In this document: positions 1-8,500 of the stretch, piece after piece
Position numbering within the stretch: position 1 is the stretch's first letter
Layout of the letters: each line of letters begins with the position of its first letter
Origin: Nitrospirota bacterium
GTDB taxonomy: Bacteria; Nitrospirota; Thermodesulfovibrionia; Thermodesulfovibrionales; JdFR-85
Length of the DNA stretch: 21,505 bases
Assembly (NCBI GenBank): GCA_013152195.1
Contig: JAADGU010000107.1
Span: 1-21,505 of the forward strand
Direction of reading: 5' to 3'
Translations under genes and position numbers: made by a program
Notes under the pieces: model-generated
Databases searched by the model: none
The model's input: the letters and a program-made list of their open reading frames with translations, nothing else
Told to the model about the DNA's origin: nothing

Positions 1-359
1 GCAATACTGATATCCCTGTCAGTATAACTCCTGGCCAGCCATAATTTATACAATGAATATACCTGTTCCGGCGGATTACGGAGTGAAACGATCAGCTTCA
101 CATCAGGGAAGTGCCTGTAAATGCGTGCGGCTGCCTGTGGTGAACTCAGATATGTCGGTGATATGTCTCCGGCACACTTCTGTCCATGACGGCCTTCAAA
201 GAACTTTTCATACCATCCGACACCCTTGTCGTAATGATGACTGAAAAACATCAGCTCCTTCTCATCAGGAAGAAAGATATCCGGATGTTCCTTAAGCACC
301 CTGTAGAGCCAGGTAGTCCCGGCACGATAGGTTCCGATACATAGAAAGTTTGGTCCCAT
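1..359 (-). CDS. Sulfotransferase family protein (partial, C-terminus beyond window)
   Basis: The first 119 codons are readable from ATG at 359; the rest lies beyond base 1. The family transfers sulfate from PAPS to hydroxyl or amino groups of sugars or other acceptors. The N-terminus has the PAPS 5'-phosphosulfate loop as GTYRAGTTWLYRVL (about residues 9-22), followed by the typical EHPDIFLP and KELMFF segments. A 3'-phosphate-loop-like stretch, VSLRNPPEQVYSLY, lies near residues 93-106. The loop carries Arg where most relatives have the catalytic Lys (GxxKxGTT). An in-frame TAA lies four codons upstream, so ATG at 359 is the only ATG start; I see no good Shine-Dalgarno. It points away from the housekeeping genes and borders an inverted-repeat element, so it may be accessory. 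The acceptor cannot be told from the sequence. Confidence 0.8.
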   Translation of the reverse strand, partial: MGPNFLCIGTYRAGTTWLYRVLKEHPDIFLPDEKELMFFSHHYDKGVGWYEKFFEGRHGQKCAGDISPTYLSSPQAAARIYRHFPDVKLIVSLRNPPEQVYSLYKLWLARSYTDRDISI

Positions 360-701
360 AACACGAATTTAACGAGAATCTGAAACTGTAATAACCCTGC
401 CTCCAGTGATAAAGGGTTGTTGGGAACGATATGATAGACTCTTCACTCATTCTCGACGGACATCGTGTCCATCTCCGATCCCGAAGTACTTCGGGACACC
501 ATCCGGGTGAATTACTGCGAAACTAAAACCGTTCAGAGTCTATCATATCGTTCCCTTCCCATAATTGAGGCTTTTTATCGCTGGATCCGGAAACAACATG
601 GCTCAATCAAGTCTCAGAAAACCGTAATTTATTATACCCGATGGCCGGGTTATGTGTATACAGGAGTGGATATCTCCGGGGTTGCCGGGGGGAAAGAGGC
701 T
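360..701. other. Intergenic stretch with structured repeat, no convincing gene
   Basis: Open frames here are short or antisense to the phosphatidyltransferase gene, with no recognisable protein features. The stretch holds the inverted-repeat element at 422-555. It also has a weak 5-bp hairpin at 636-650 (ACCCG, five-base loop, CGGGT) with no T-run after it. No tRNA, rRNA or riboswitch was recognised. Confidence 0.6.
422..555. repeat. 134-bp element bounded by perfect 21-bp inverted repeats
   Basis: Bases 422-442 are the exact reverse complement of 535-555 (left arm begins GGGAACGATATGATAGAC). Inside are two further palindromes: 458-470, a 5-bp stem GGACA/TGTCC with a three-base loop, and 479-496, a perfect 18-bp palindrome centred on AAGTACTT. 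As RNA or single-stranded DNA it would form a long stem capped by smaller hairpins. It encodes no clear protein. It resembles a miniature inverted-repeat element or a structured intergenic repeat; I see no clear target-site duplication. Confidence 0.7.
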
Positions 702-1277
702 TTAAGTCTTTTGTTTGAGACACTCTTTTTTTACATGAATGATTCTCTGGATAACCGTAAGGTGAGTGAGGATAAAGAGCAGCCAGAGAATGGGCAGGAA
801 ATAGCCTGTAAAGCAGGCCACTGCAATAAGGATTATACGCTCGGGCCTCTCCATTATACCGGTATGGCAATTCTTGCCAAGCGCCCCTGCCCTTGCCCTT
901 GCATAACTGATCAGAAAGGCACCTACAAGGGCTCCTATACTGAGGAAAACCCCTACTTGCTCTCCCTGAAGCACCATGTACCAGGCAATGGAAAGAAATA
1001 GAAAGGCATCCGAGTAACGGTCGAGTACGGAATCGAGAAAGGCGCCAAAGTCCGTAACCTTTCCGTTTGTCCTTGCCACTACACCATCCAGCACATCAAA
1101 TGCTCCGCCAAGGAGTATCAGTACACCGCCGGTCTTCTGGCTATATGGAATTGTGACGGCTGCTGCAACTGTAATCAGGAAGCCTGCAGCAGTAAAGAAA
1201 TTTGGGGTTAGCCTTATTCGCCTTGCAACAGGCTCCAGGGGCCTGTCAAGGAAATGTCCCAGTTTTGCGCTCAACAT
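702..1277 (-). CDS. CDP-alcohol phosphatidyltransferase family membrane protein
   Basis: A 191-residue integral membrane enzyme that joins an alcohol head group to a CDP-activated lipid with release of CMP. The full family motif Dx2DGx2ARx8Gx3Dx3D is present: D61, D64-G65, A68-R69, G78, D82 and D86. These residues bind the Mg ions and the CDP moiety. Hydrophobic segments lie around residues 27-45, 50-60 and in the C-terminal half. Length and an N-terminal amphipathic stretch (about 1-22) resemble PgsA/phosphatidylinositol-phosphate-synthase-like members, but the head group (glycerol-phosphate, inositol-phosphate or other) cannot be assigned. It is distinct from the serine-specific PssA encoded at 19538-20275. 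It starts 9 bp after the hsp20 stop, so the two are probably cotranscribed. Confidence 0.88.
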   Translation of the reverse strand: MLSAKLGHFLDRPLEPVARRIRLTPNFFTAAGFLITVAAAVTIPYSQKTGGVLILLGGAFDVLDGVVARTNGKVTDFGAFLDSVLDRYSDAFLFLSIAWYMVLQGEQVGVFLSIGALVGAFLISYARARAGALGKNCHTGIMERPERIILIAVACFTGYFLPILWLLFILTHLTVIQRIIHVKKECLKQKT

Positions 1278-1286
1278 GTCATGCCT

Positions 1287-1736
1287 TCAATCTATCCTTA
1301 TATTTTGTGCAGTATCTCTTGATTTTTTCGGCAACACAATCCTGAGGATCCCGTCCTTGAGCATGGCCGTGATTTTTCCGGCATCAACACTTTCAGGAAG
1401 CAGAAAAGACCTTTTGAATGCACCATATGTGCATTCGACCATGTGGTATTTCCCTCCGGTTTCCTTTGAGGAGAAACCATGGAGATGAGGTCTGTAACCC
1501 TTTATAACAAGGGCATTACCCTCAACCTTGATATCCAGATCCTTTTCTTTCACTCCGGGAAGTTCGGCATTTACAACAAACTCATCTTCTGTCTCATAGA
1601 TATCCACTCTCGGTGACCAGGAAACAGACCTCCCCTCCCCTGTTGCTTCAATATCAACAAGAACATCTTCAAATAACCTGTTTACCCTCTCCTGAATGGA
1701 GATAAGGTCTCTTATAGTCTCCCGTTTGCCTTTCAT
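1287..1736 (-). CDS. Small heat shock protein, Hsp20/alpha-crystallin family
   Basis: A 149-residue ATP-independent holdase chaperone that binds unfolding proteins in the cytoplasm. The alpha-crystallin domain spans about residues 40-138. It contains the conserved AELPGVKEKDLDI stretch (57-69) and the closing AMLKDGILRIVLPK motif (124-137), the A-x-x-x-x-G-x-L signature of the family. The tail holds an I-x-I motif (I146-R-I148) used for oligomer contacts. ATG at 1736 is preceded by an AGAGGATG ribosome-binding site. About 120 bp separates it from recO upstream, so it may have its own promoter, but I could not identify a convincing heat-shock (sigma-32 or CIRCE) element. Confidence 0.95.
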   Translation of the reverse strand: MKGKRETIRDLISIQERVNRLFEDVLVDIEATGEGRSVSWSPRVDIYETEDEFVVNAELPGVKEKDLDIKVEGNALVIKGYRPHLHGFSSKETGGKYHMVECTYGAFKRSFLLPESVDAGKITAMLKDGILRIVLPKKSRDTAQNIRID

Positions 1737-1855
1737 TGCATCCTCTTATCTTATAAGCAGCATATGATTTACAGAGATAATTTTAACCTAAATTGAACTA
1801 TTTATGATATTGAAATCCTGAAAAAGATAGAAGAATCTCAAGAATTATCAAAAGT

Positions 1856-2596
1856 CTACAGGGTCTTCAACCCTTCTGCATATTCTCTCGTATTCAGTTT
1901 TCCCACTACAGTATAGTTTATATGAGAGTTTATCAGTGCTTCAAGCCCTGTGTGGACCTCTTCAGTCAACCTCAACCGCCTGACCGTTGCAGATCCGGCT
2001 CTCATGAGGTAATTGTAGACCCTCTGCACAGGCGGACTGAGCTCTATAAACCCGTCTGCCGGACCTGCACAACTCCTGCAGACGGTGCTCCCTTCGCTGA
2101 AATAAAACCTTTCGGCTATTCTCCCGCACCTTACACATTGTCCCACCCTTGGTGCAAAACCTGCAAGCGAGAGGATTCTCAATTTATAGAAGGTTACATA
2201 CAGTGAATTTCCCGGTTCCCTTTCAATGGATAAAAGCATGTTGAGGAGAAGCGGGAAGACCATACGGTTGGGCTCTCTCTCCGGAAGGAGTCTCAGTGTC
2301 AGTTCAAGCACCTCGGATATCCTGATAAAGGAGTCTGTGGACTCCCTGAGGACATTAAATGGTCTTATTATGTCAGACTGTGTCAGTCTTGGAAGGGCTG
2401 TCTGCTCCTTACCAAAACAACTTATCCTTGCATAGGTGAGTGGCTCCAGGCTACTGCCGAACCTGCTGCCGACCTTTCTCGGGCTTTTTGCATAAAGGTT
2501 CAGTATTCCATGAGAGGAGGTAAGATAGGTTACAATCAGGTCAGCATCGAGGTGGGGTCTGTTTCTCAGGACAATGCCTTCGGTCTTTTTTAACAT
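1856..2596 (-). CDS. recO: DNA repair protein RecO
   Basis: A 246-residue recombination mediator that, with RecR, loads RecA onto SSB-coated single-stranded DNA in the RecF pathway. The N-terminal OB-fold is visible at about residues 1-78 (TEGIVLRNRPHLDADLIVTY and a following basic segment SPRKVGSR). The helical C-terminal domain contains a four-cysteine zinc site, C154-x2-C157 and C173-x2-C176, as in the zinc-bearing RecO proteins of Deinococcus and many other bacteria. Length matches the family. It lies 67 bp downstream of the nuclease-family gene; an era-to-recO neighbourhood is widespread. No strong Shine-Dalgarno is seen. A 10-bp direct repeat (GATGAATGCC at 2603-2612 and 2618-2627) lies just upstream of the start. 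Confidence 0.93.
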   Translation of the reverse strand: MLKKTEGIVLRNRPHLDADLIVTYLTSSHGILNLYAKSPRKVGSRFGSSLEPLTYARISCFGKEQTALPRLTQSDIIRPFNVLRESTDSFIRISEVLELTLRLLPEREPNRMVFPLLLNMLLSIEREPGNSLYVTFYKLRILSLAGFAPRVGQCVRCGRIAERFYFSEGSTVCRSCAGPADGFIELSPPVQRVYNYLMRAGSATVRRLRLTEEVHTGLEALINSHINYTVVGKLNTREYAEGLKTL

Positions 2597-2663
2597 TATT
2601 TGGATGAATGCCTTTTAGATGAATGCCGGCTGAAAGCCTGACACTGGCGCAAGGCCCCGAACT

Positions 2664-3116
2664 TTACATTATATTTCCGAAGTCCTCGGGTTTCAGATTT
2701 TTCAGCCATTCCTCCAACTCGTCAGTGTGTCTCTTCTCAAGTATATCATCTTCAACAAATATGGGGACATGAAGCCTTAATGCTATGGCAACAGCGTCAC
2801 TGGGCCTTGAATCCACAGGTATCTCCTTGCTGCCGTCAAGCAGGTAAAGGCTGGCGTAATAGGTGTTGTCAATTATATCTGTAACCACAATCCTTGATAT
2901 CCCTACATCAAGCGTTGTGAGGATATTCTTAAGGAGGTCATGCGTCAATGGTCTCGGAGTTATGACCCGTCCAAGTGCAAGGGCAATGGAATCAGCCTCC
3001 GGCTTTCCTATCCAGATCGGGAGCGTCTGAGCACCATCAATCTCCTTAAGCAACAGGATGTACATCCCGCTTCTCGGGTCAAAAAGAAGTCCTTCTACTT
3101 TCATCTGGATCAGCAT
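2664..3116 (-). CDS. Bifunctional nuclease family protein (DUF151/BFN)
   Basis: A 150-residue protein of the DUF151 family, named after a plant bifunctional nuclease; the role in bacteria is not settled. The two family signatures are clear: RPLTHDL at 55-61 and VDSRPSDAVAIALR at 101-114. The conserved IWIGKPEADSIALAL stretch lies at 34-48 and PIFVEDDIL at 118-126. The length is usual for the single-domain bacterial form. Its ATG overlaps the era stop by one base (TAATG), so translation is probably coupled to era, with GGGAG as ribosome-binding site inside the end of era. Confidence 0.9.
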   Translation of the reverse strand: MLIQMKVEGLLFDPRSGMYILLLKEIDGAQTLPIWIGKPEADSIALALGRVITPRPLTHDLLKNILTTLDVGISRIVVTDIIDNTYYASLYLLDGSKEIPVDSRPSDAVAIALRLHVPIFVEDDILEKRHTDELEEWLKNLKPEDFGNIM

Positions 3117-4015
3117 TACCGGTACCCTAACTCCCTCAATGTACCTGTTTTTTTTCTCCAGTCTTTTTTAACCTTGACCCATAGATCGATATAAACCTTC
3201 GTATTAAGCAAACCCTCTATTTCCTCCCTCGAAGCAATACCAATGGTCTTCAGCATTGCACCTCTCTTACCTATTATTATACCTTTTTGGCTCTCTTTTT
3301 CAACATATATGTTGGCATTGATCACTATCATATCCTCTTTCTCTTCCCATTGAGTCACCTCAACTGCCACTGAATAGGGTATCTCTTCCTCAGTAAGGCT
3401 CATTATTTTTTCACGAATTATCTCGGCCACCATAAACCGCTCAAGCTGGTCTGTAAATATATCATCGGGATAGTATTTTGGCCCTTCCGGCAGGCGATCA
3501 ATTATTTTCCCGAGGACAATATCAAGGCCGTCTCCCCTTACGGCGGACACCGGGATTATTTCATCAAATGGATAAAGCAGGCTGTATTTCTCAATGATGG
3601 GAAGGAGTTCGTTTTTTTTGATTGTGTCTATCTTGTTGATCAGTAAAAAAACCGTCAGGTTTTTCCTCTGTTTAAAAAGGTCGACTATTGCCATCTCTTC
3701 GGTCCCGGGCTTTTGCGGCTCGACCATAAGGAGGACAACATCAACCTCCTTGAGACTCTCCATTGCCTCTTTTACCATAAACTCACCCAGTTTTCCCATT
3801 GGCTTGTGTATCCCGGGGGTATCAATAAAGACAATCTGTGCTGACGGGGTTGTCTTGACCCCAATTATCCTGTTTCTCGTTGTCTGGGGTTTATTTGTTA
3901 CTATGGCAATCTTCTCTCCGAGCATGGCATTGAGGAAAGTAGATTTCCCCACATTGGGTCTCCCCAGTATGGAGACATAGCCGGAGCGGAAACCTTTCTC
4001 AGGAGAGTTTTTCAA
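3116..4015 (-). CDS. era: GTPase Era
   Basis: An essential GTPase that binds the 3' end of 16S rRNA and assists 30S subunit maturation. Counted from the chosen start, G1 is GRPNVGKS (18-25), the G2 region is KPQTTR (42-47), G3 is DTPG (65-68) and G4 is NKID (127-130). The C-terminal KH domain carries IIIGKRGAMLKTIG. I chose the TTG at 4015: a GGAG ribosome-binding site lies 6-7 bp upstream and the product is 299 residues, close to E. coli Era (301). An in-frame ATG at 4069 would add 18 residues unlike the family and a 71-bp overlap with the aminotransferase gene. Even so, era overlaps the aminotransferase end by 17 bp, suggesting translational coupling. Confidence 0.95.
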   Translation of the reverse strand: MKNSPEKGFRSGYVSILGRPNVGKSTFLNAMLGEKIAIVTNKPQTTRNRIIGVKTTPSAQIVFIDTPGIHKPMGKLGEFMVKEAMESLKEVDVVLLMVEPQKPGTEEMAIVDLFKQRKNLTVFLLINKIDTIKKNELLPIIEKYSLLYPFDEIIPVSAVRGDGLDIVLGKIIDRLPEGPKYYPDDIFTDQLERFMVAEIIREKIMSLTEEEIPYSVAVEVTQWEEKEDMIVINANIYVEKESQKGIIIGKRGAMLKTIGIASREEIEGLLNTKVYIDLWVKVKKDWRKKTGTLRELGYR

Positions 4016-5189
4016 TGGCTTCTCCAATTCTTTCCACAGCCTTGCGGATATTTTCCATAGATGTTGCATAGGAGATCCTTATATATCCCTCGGCCCCAAA
4101 CGCACTGCCCGGCACAAGGGCAACCCCGGCCTCTTCCAGGAAATAAAGTGCAAGGGCTGAAGAATCCTCTATTATCCTGCCTTTGTATCCCCTGCCAAAG
4201 ATTTCCGAAACCTTGGGAAAGACATAAAAGGCACCTGTGGGAAGACCGCAACGTATCCCTTCTATATTGTTTAAGGCCTCCACAAGAAATCTCCTTCTTA
4301 TATCAAACTCTCTCACCATTATACTGATGAAATCCTGAGGCCCTTTCAAAGCCTCAACTGCTGCCCACTGGGCAATTGATGTCGGGTTTGAAGTGGACTG
4401 ACTCTGTATCTTGGTCATGGCCTTAACAACATCTTCCGGCCCTGCCGCATAGCCGATTCTCCATCCTGTCATGGCGTGAGATTTCGAGAGACCGTTTACC
4501 ACTATTGTACATGCCCTTACCTCCTCTGACAGAGAGGCAATACTGATATGCTCGGTACCGTCATAAAGGAGCTTTTCATATATCTCATCAGAGATGATGC
4601 AGATATTGCTCTTCACCGCAACATCAGCAATTGCCTCAAGGGTCGAACGGTCATAACCAAGACCGGTGGGATTGGAAGGATAGTTCAGTATGATTGCCTT
4701 TGTCCTCTCGGTAATATGCTCCCTCAATTCATCGGGATTAAGCATAAAACCATCTTCCTCACGGGTCTTGACAAAAACAGGGGTTGCATCATTCAGGAGC
4801 ACCTGCGCGGGATAAGAAACCCAGTATGGAGAGGGAATGACAACCTCATCTCCCGGACTCAGCAAGGCCTGGGCTATATTATAGAGGCTGTGTTTTGCTC
4901 CGCATGATACTATAATCTCCTCCTTTTCATAGGAAAGACCGTTATCCTTGCGGAGCTTTTCTGCTATTGCATCCTTAAGTTGCGGGATTCCGCCTACAGG
5001 GGTGTACTTTGTATGACCATCCCTTATCGCCTTGATGGCAGCCTCTTTTATATTATCAGGTGTATCAAAGTCCGGCTCTCCGACTCCAAAACTTATCACA
5101 TCGATACCCTGTGACTTCATCTCCTTTGCCTTTGTATCCATAGCAAGTGTTGGTGAGGGTTTGACCCTCGTTGCTCTCTCCGATACCAT
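3999..5189 (-). CDS. Pyridoxal-phosphate aminotransferase, class I (aspartate aminotransferase-like)
   Basis: A 396-residue PLP enzyme of the AspB-type (Ib) aspartate/prephenate aminotransferase group, moving amino groups between aspartate or another amino acid and 2-oxoglutarate in the cytoplasm. Visible features are GVGEPDFDTP (35-44), NYPSNPTG (169-176), DEIY (201-204), and SLSKSHAMTGWRIGYAAG-type PLP-lysine motif with K236 and R244. A C-terminal YIRISYA segment supplies the substrate-carboxylate Arg. A strong GGAGGG ribosome-binding site precedes ATG 5189. It is first in the leftward run that continues into era. Substrate preference (aspartate, or also prephenate) cannot be settled by eye. 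Confidence 0.92.
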   Translation of the reverse strand: MVSERATRVKPSPTLAMDTKAKEMKSQGIDVISFGVGEPDFDTPDNIKEAAIKAIRDGHTKYTPVGGIPQLKDAIAEKLRKDNGLSYEKEEIIVSCGAKHSLYNIAQALLSPGDEVVIPSPYWVSYPAQVLLNDATPVFVKTREEDGFMLNPDELREHITERTKAIILNYPSNPTGLGYDRSTLEAIADVAVKSNICIISDEIYEKLLYDGTEHISIASLSEEVRACTIVVNGLSKSHAMTGWRIGYAAGPEDVVKAMTKIQSQSTSNPTSIAQWAAVEALKGPQDFISIMVREFDIRRRFLVEALNNIEGIRCGLPTGAFYVFPKVSEIFGRGYKGRIIEDSSALALYFLEEAGVALVPGSAFGAEGYIRISYATSMENIRKAVERIGEAIEKLS

Positions 5190-5242
5190 AGAACCCTCCG
5201 GTACGATTTTTATTTTATGGTCCTCCTGTTACAACCACGTCT

Positions 5243-5272
5243 ATTATAGATAAGAAGCTTCCAAAATGAAAA
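5243..5272 (-). promoter_or_regulatory. Candidate sigma-70 promoter for the aminotransferase-era operon
   Basis: On the minus strand a perfect -10 box TATAAT (5243-5248) follows a TTTTCA -35-like box (5267-5272; four of six consensus bases) with an 18-bp spacer. The expected transcript start near 5236 leaves a leader of about 47 bases before the aminotransferase ATG. Confidence 0.5.
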
Positions 5273-5444
5273 CACGCAGGATATTTTCCGCGTTTTCTCT
5301 CTGATTTCTTTCAGTCAAAAATGCCATAATATATCACTGCCACAAAACGCAGAGGTAAAAACCTTGGAGCGATAGAGGGGTGGTAGAACGGAGAAATGAA
5401 GAATCAGGACTTTAGAGCACTTCAATACTCCGGTGTTTCATTAC

Positions 5445-5479
5445 TACAACGTTGTATACTTTGCACACATCGTTTTAAT
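5445..5479 (+). promoter_or_regulatory. Tentative tamB promoter with overlapping 12-bp palindrome
   Basis: TTGTAT (5452-5457) and TTTAAT (5474-5479, five of six -10 bases) are spaced by 16 bp. The perfect palindrome TACAACGTTGTA (5445-5456) covers the -35-like box, where a dimeric repressor could bind. Both calls are by eye only. Confidence 0.25.
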
Positions 5480-5571
5480 TCGTGGCTAATGCATAAAATG
5501 AAACCATTATGGACCAATGGCTCATAACGTGGATAAAAATATGAGGTAGCCCCCAGGGCTGAAAAGAGAGA

Positions 5572-8500
5572 GTGATATTTTCAGTGAAAACGAAAAAGAT
5601 ACTCTTATTTACATCTGCACTTGTCCTGGTGATCCTCATAACCGGGGCATTTTTTTATATAAGATCCCCTTTTATGTCAAACCACCTGAAGAGGATAATC
5701 CTGCCCGAACTCTCCCGTGTCTCCGGTCAGAGGGTTACAGCTAAGAGGATATACATAAACCTGTTTCCCCTTTTTGCGGGTGTTGACAATCTTCTGGTAT
5801 CTGACAAAGAAGGCGGGAAGACTCTTTCTGTAAAAAAAGCCAGGTTTTATATTGAGGTTCTGCCGCTTCTGCGCCGTGAACTTTACGTATCCCTTATTGC
5901 CATTGACAGCCTTCAATATGGAACTACGGTTCAGGCTCTAAAGGGTGCCGCTGGAGTAATGAATGCAAAAAAAACAGGAATCAAAACATCCGGCTGGAGG
6001 ATAAAGCTTGGAAGCATACTGCTGAAAAATGGAAGAATCAGCGTCTCTGATCCTGAACAGAGAGTCGTTATTTCTCTTCATAACATAAGCGCTGAAGGAA
6101 ATATTAAACGGAAATCCCTGAACCTCAGGGACGCAGATCTCAAAATTGTCCGGCAAGACAGGGATGTCATCAATGGAAACCTGCATATGCTGTTATCGCT
6201 TTCAGATAAGAGTGTCCGGTTAAAAACCCTTGAGTTTCAGAGCGGAGAGTCATTTCTGGGTCTGAAAGGAGAGTTCAGAAACAATACCTTTGAAGGTTCA
6301 ATAAAGACAGACGTGTCAATAGAGACATTATCAGATTTATTTCTACTCAAAAAAGATAGCACGGGCAGCATAACTGCAAGTGGAGAGGTTCGGTGGAAGG
6401 CCGGAGCCGTCAACAAAGCCCCAAAACCCGAAATTCCTGACCCTGCCCTGACTCTTCTGCGGGGGTTGTCCCTTAACCTTGACGTAAAGGGCAGTATATA
6501 CCTTGAAACCCTCATGGAGCTCCTTAAAGAAAATGTTCCTCTGCAAGGGCTTGCCGACTTTTCAGGCACTGTAAAGGGCCCTGCCCTGAATCCCGTAGCG
6601 CGACTCAGGGCGGAGATGAAGGAGGGGCATATATACGGCATTGATGTTGATAGTGTGAAATGCCGACTTCTTTATAAGGAAAAGGTGCTGCAATTTTATG
6701 ACGGCAAAGTCAATGCCTACAACGGGAGTGCTGACGTAGGGGTTAATATCTACCTCTCAAGACCAACCAGATTCACACTGAAGGTTCAGGCAGAATCCCT
6801 TGACAGCCACAACATATTGAAACTGATCAAATGGGACCCCGGCTTACCTCCTGGCAGCGTTACAGGTCTCCTGCAATCAGAGGGACGGGCTTTTGAGCCA
6901 TGGGGCACTTTTCAATACAAGGCATTTCAAACGAACAGGAATGCAGGTGCCAACGGCAAGTCATCCGAGACATCGTTTCTCAAAAAGATAAAAAAGGTAA
7001 GTGGTTCCTTCCGTATGAAAGGTCATGTGCTTACACTGACAGACATTAAGGCCTCATCTCCCAGGACCAGGCTTGCCTCTGGAGGATTTCTGGATTTTGG
7101 GAAAGGAATACTCAGCCTGAAGGCCCTTGTTTCAACAGAAGACCTCAACGAAGTATATTATAAAGAGGGGGTAATAAAGGGAACCGGACAGTTTGAGGGC
7201 AATGTTTCAGGGTTGATTGAAGACCCGGTAATTTCAGGTAAGGCAAGCCTGTGCAACTTCTTCTATATGAACCAGCCTCTGGGATGTCTTGATGCTCTTA
7301 TATCATACAGAAAGAGGGGGGTGACAATTAACAGCCTTGAAGGAAAGCTGAAGCAGACTGCTTATACCTTAAAGGGTACGGTAAACACCCTTGAATCTGA
7401 ACTGTTTACCTTCAATAGTCCAAAGTTCTCTCTCTCCGGTACTTTCTCACGACTACCCCTCGACAAACTTAAGGAGTGGATTGCACTGAAGCCTACATCC
7501 ACGGAGGATCAAGGATTCTCCTGGATAGCCGATGAGACAGACGGTGAATTATTCGGTGACTTCAGGATTGATGGTCCCTTAAACAACATCATTCTGTCCG
7601 GGCATGCAGAGACCGAGGAACTGAAAATAAAGAGTCTTTATACGTATCTGAAAACAGACTTCAAATACAGCAGCAAAGAGTTAGACCTCTCAAACTTTAT
7701 TCTTACAAAAGGAACCTCTTTTTTAAAGGGCTCAATCTCTATCTCAAGCGCCGGAACTATAAAGAGCGATGGATTTGAGGTCTCCCTTGTCTCTGATGAT
7801 ATTACGGGGGAAATACCGCGTGGTTTTCGTCTAAGGGGAGACCTCAAGGCAGGTGGTTCATTAAAGTCTCCTGAAGGGGAATTTAATGGCATGATAGAAG
7901 TGCTCACTGACAATGGACCAACCAGAACAGAGACTTCCATTCAATCAGATTTAGGGGATATTCATCTGAGACTTAAAGAACAGAAAGTCACACTTACAGG
8001 CTGGCTATTCAGGAAACAGGTCTCAATTGCCGGGAACCTGGCTACATCAGGAGATCTGCCATGGCGGGTCAGGATAGATATAAAGGAGGGAGTATATGAT
8101 GATGTACTACTTTTGTTTCTGAAGGATGTCTTCCTGAAAGATGTGCCGGAAGATCTTTTCCTATCCCTGAGGGGAGAGATAAACCTATCGGGAACTTTGC
8201 GCTCTGTGATGGGCAGTGTGCTGTTAAATAGTCTGAAACTTAACCTTTATGAGCAGGACTTTACAAATACGGAAGACATTCTGCTGACAATTGATAATTC
8301 AAAGATTGAGTTCAATTCTTTCAGCCTGAGGACAGGACTTGCAGCTCTCAGCATAAACGGCAACCTCGATCTTAAGAAGGGATATGACCTGACAATTGAC
8401 GGAAGGGCCTACCTCGGTCCATTAGAGGGGTTTATTTCCGGGCTGGAATATATACGAGGCTATTCTGACTTTGTCCTTGGCATAAGGGGCAAGTGGCTTG

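Larger units (their letters stand above)
5190..5571. other. Divergent intergenic control region (aminotransferase / tamB)
   Basis: This 382-bp region separates two divergent transcripts and contains no recognisable gene. Besides the leftward promoter, a tentative rightward promoter (5452-5479) and a 12-bp palindrome lie in it. A small hairpin at 5498-5525 (CCATT/AATGG stem, with ATGA/TCAT outer arms) would fall in the tamB leader. I see no tRNA or riboswitch. Confidence 0.5.

Noticed and set aside
607..870. Minus-strand 87-codon open frame
   Set aside because: Mostly overlaps the phosphatidyltransferase gene in another frame; composition is that of an out-of-frame reading.
465..1001. Plus-strand 178-codon open frame
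   Set aside because: It begins inside the inverted-repeat element and runs antisense to the phosphatidyltransferase gene; the product has no family-like pattern and no ribosome-binding site.
4016..4069. Longer era start at ATG 4069
   Set aside because: It would add 18 residues absent from the family and a 71-bp overlap with the aminotransferase gene, while TTG 4015 has a well-placed GGAG and yields the usual length.
5280..5440. tRNA or small RNA gene in the divergent region
   Set aside because: No cloverleaf, anticodon arm or T-loop sequence could be assembled on either strand.
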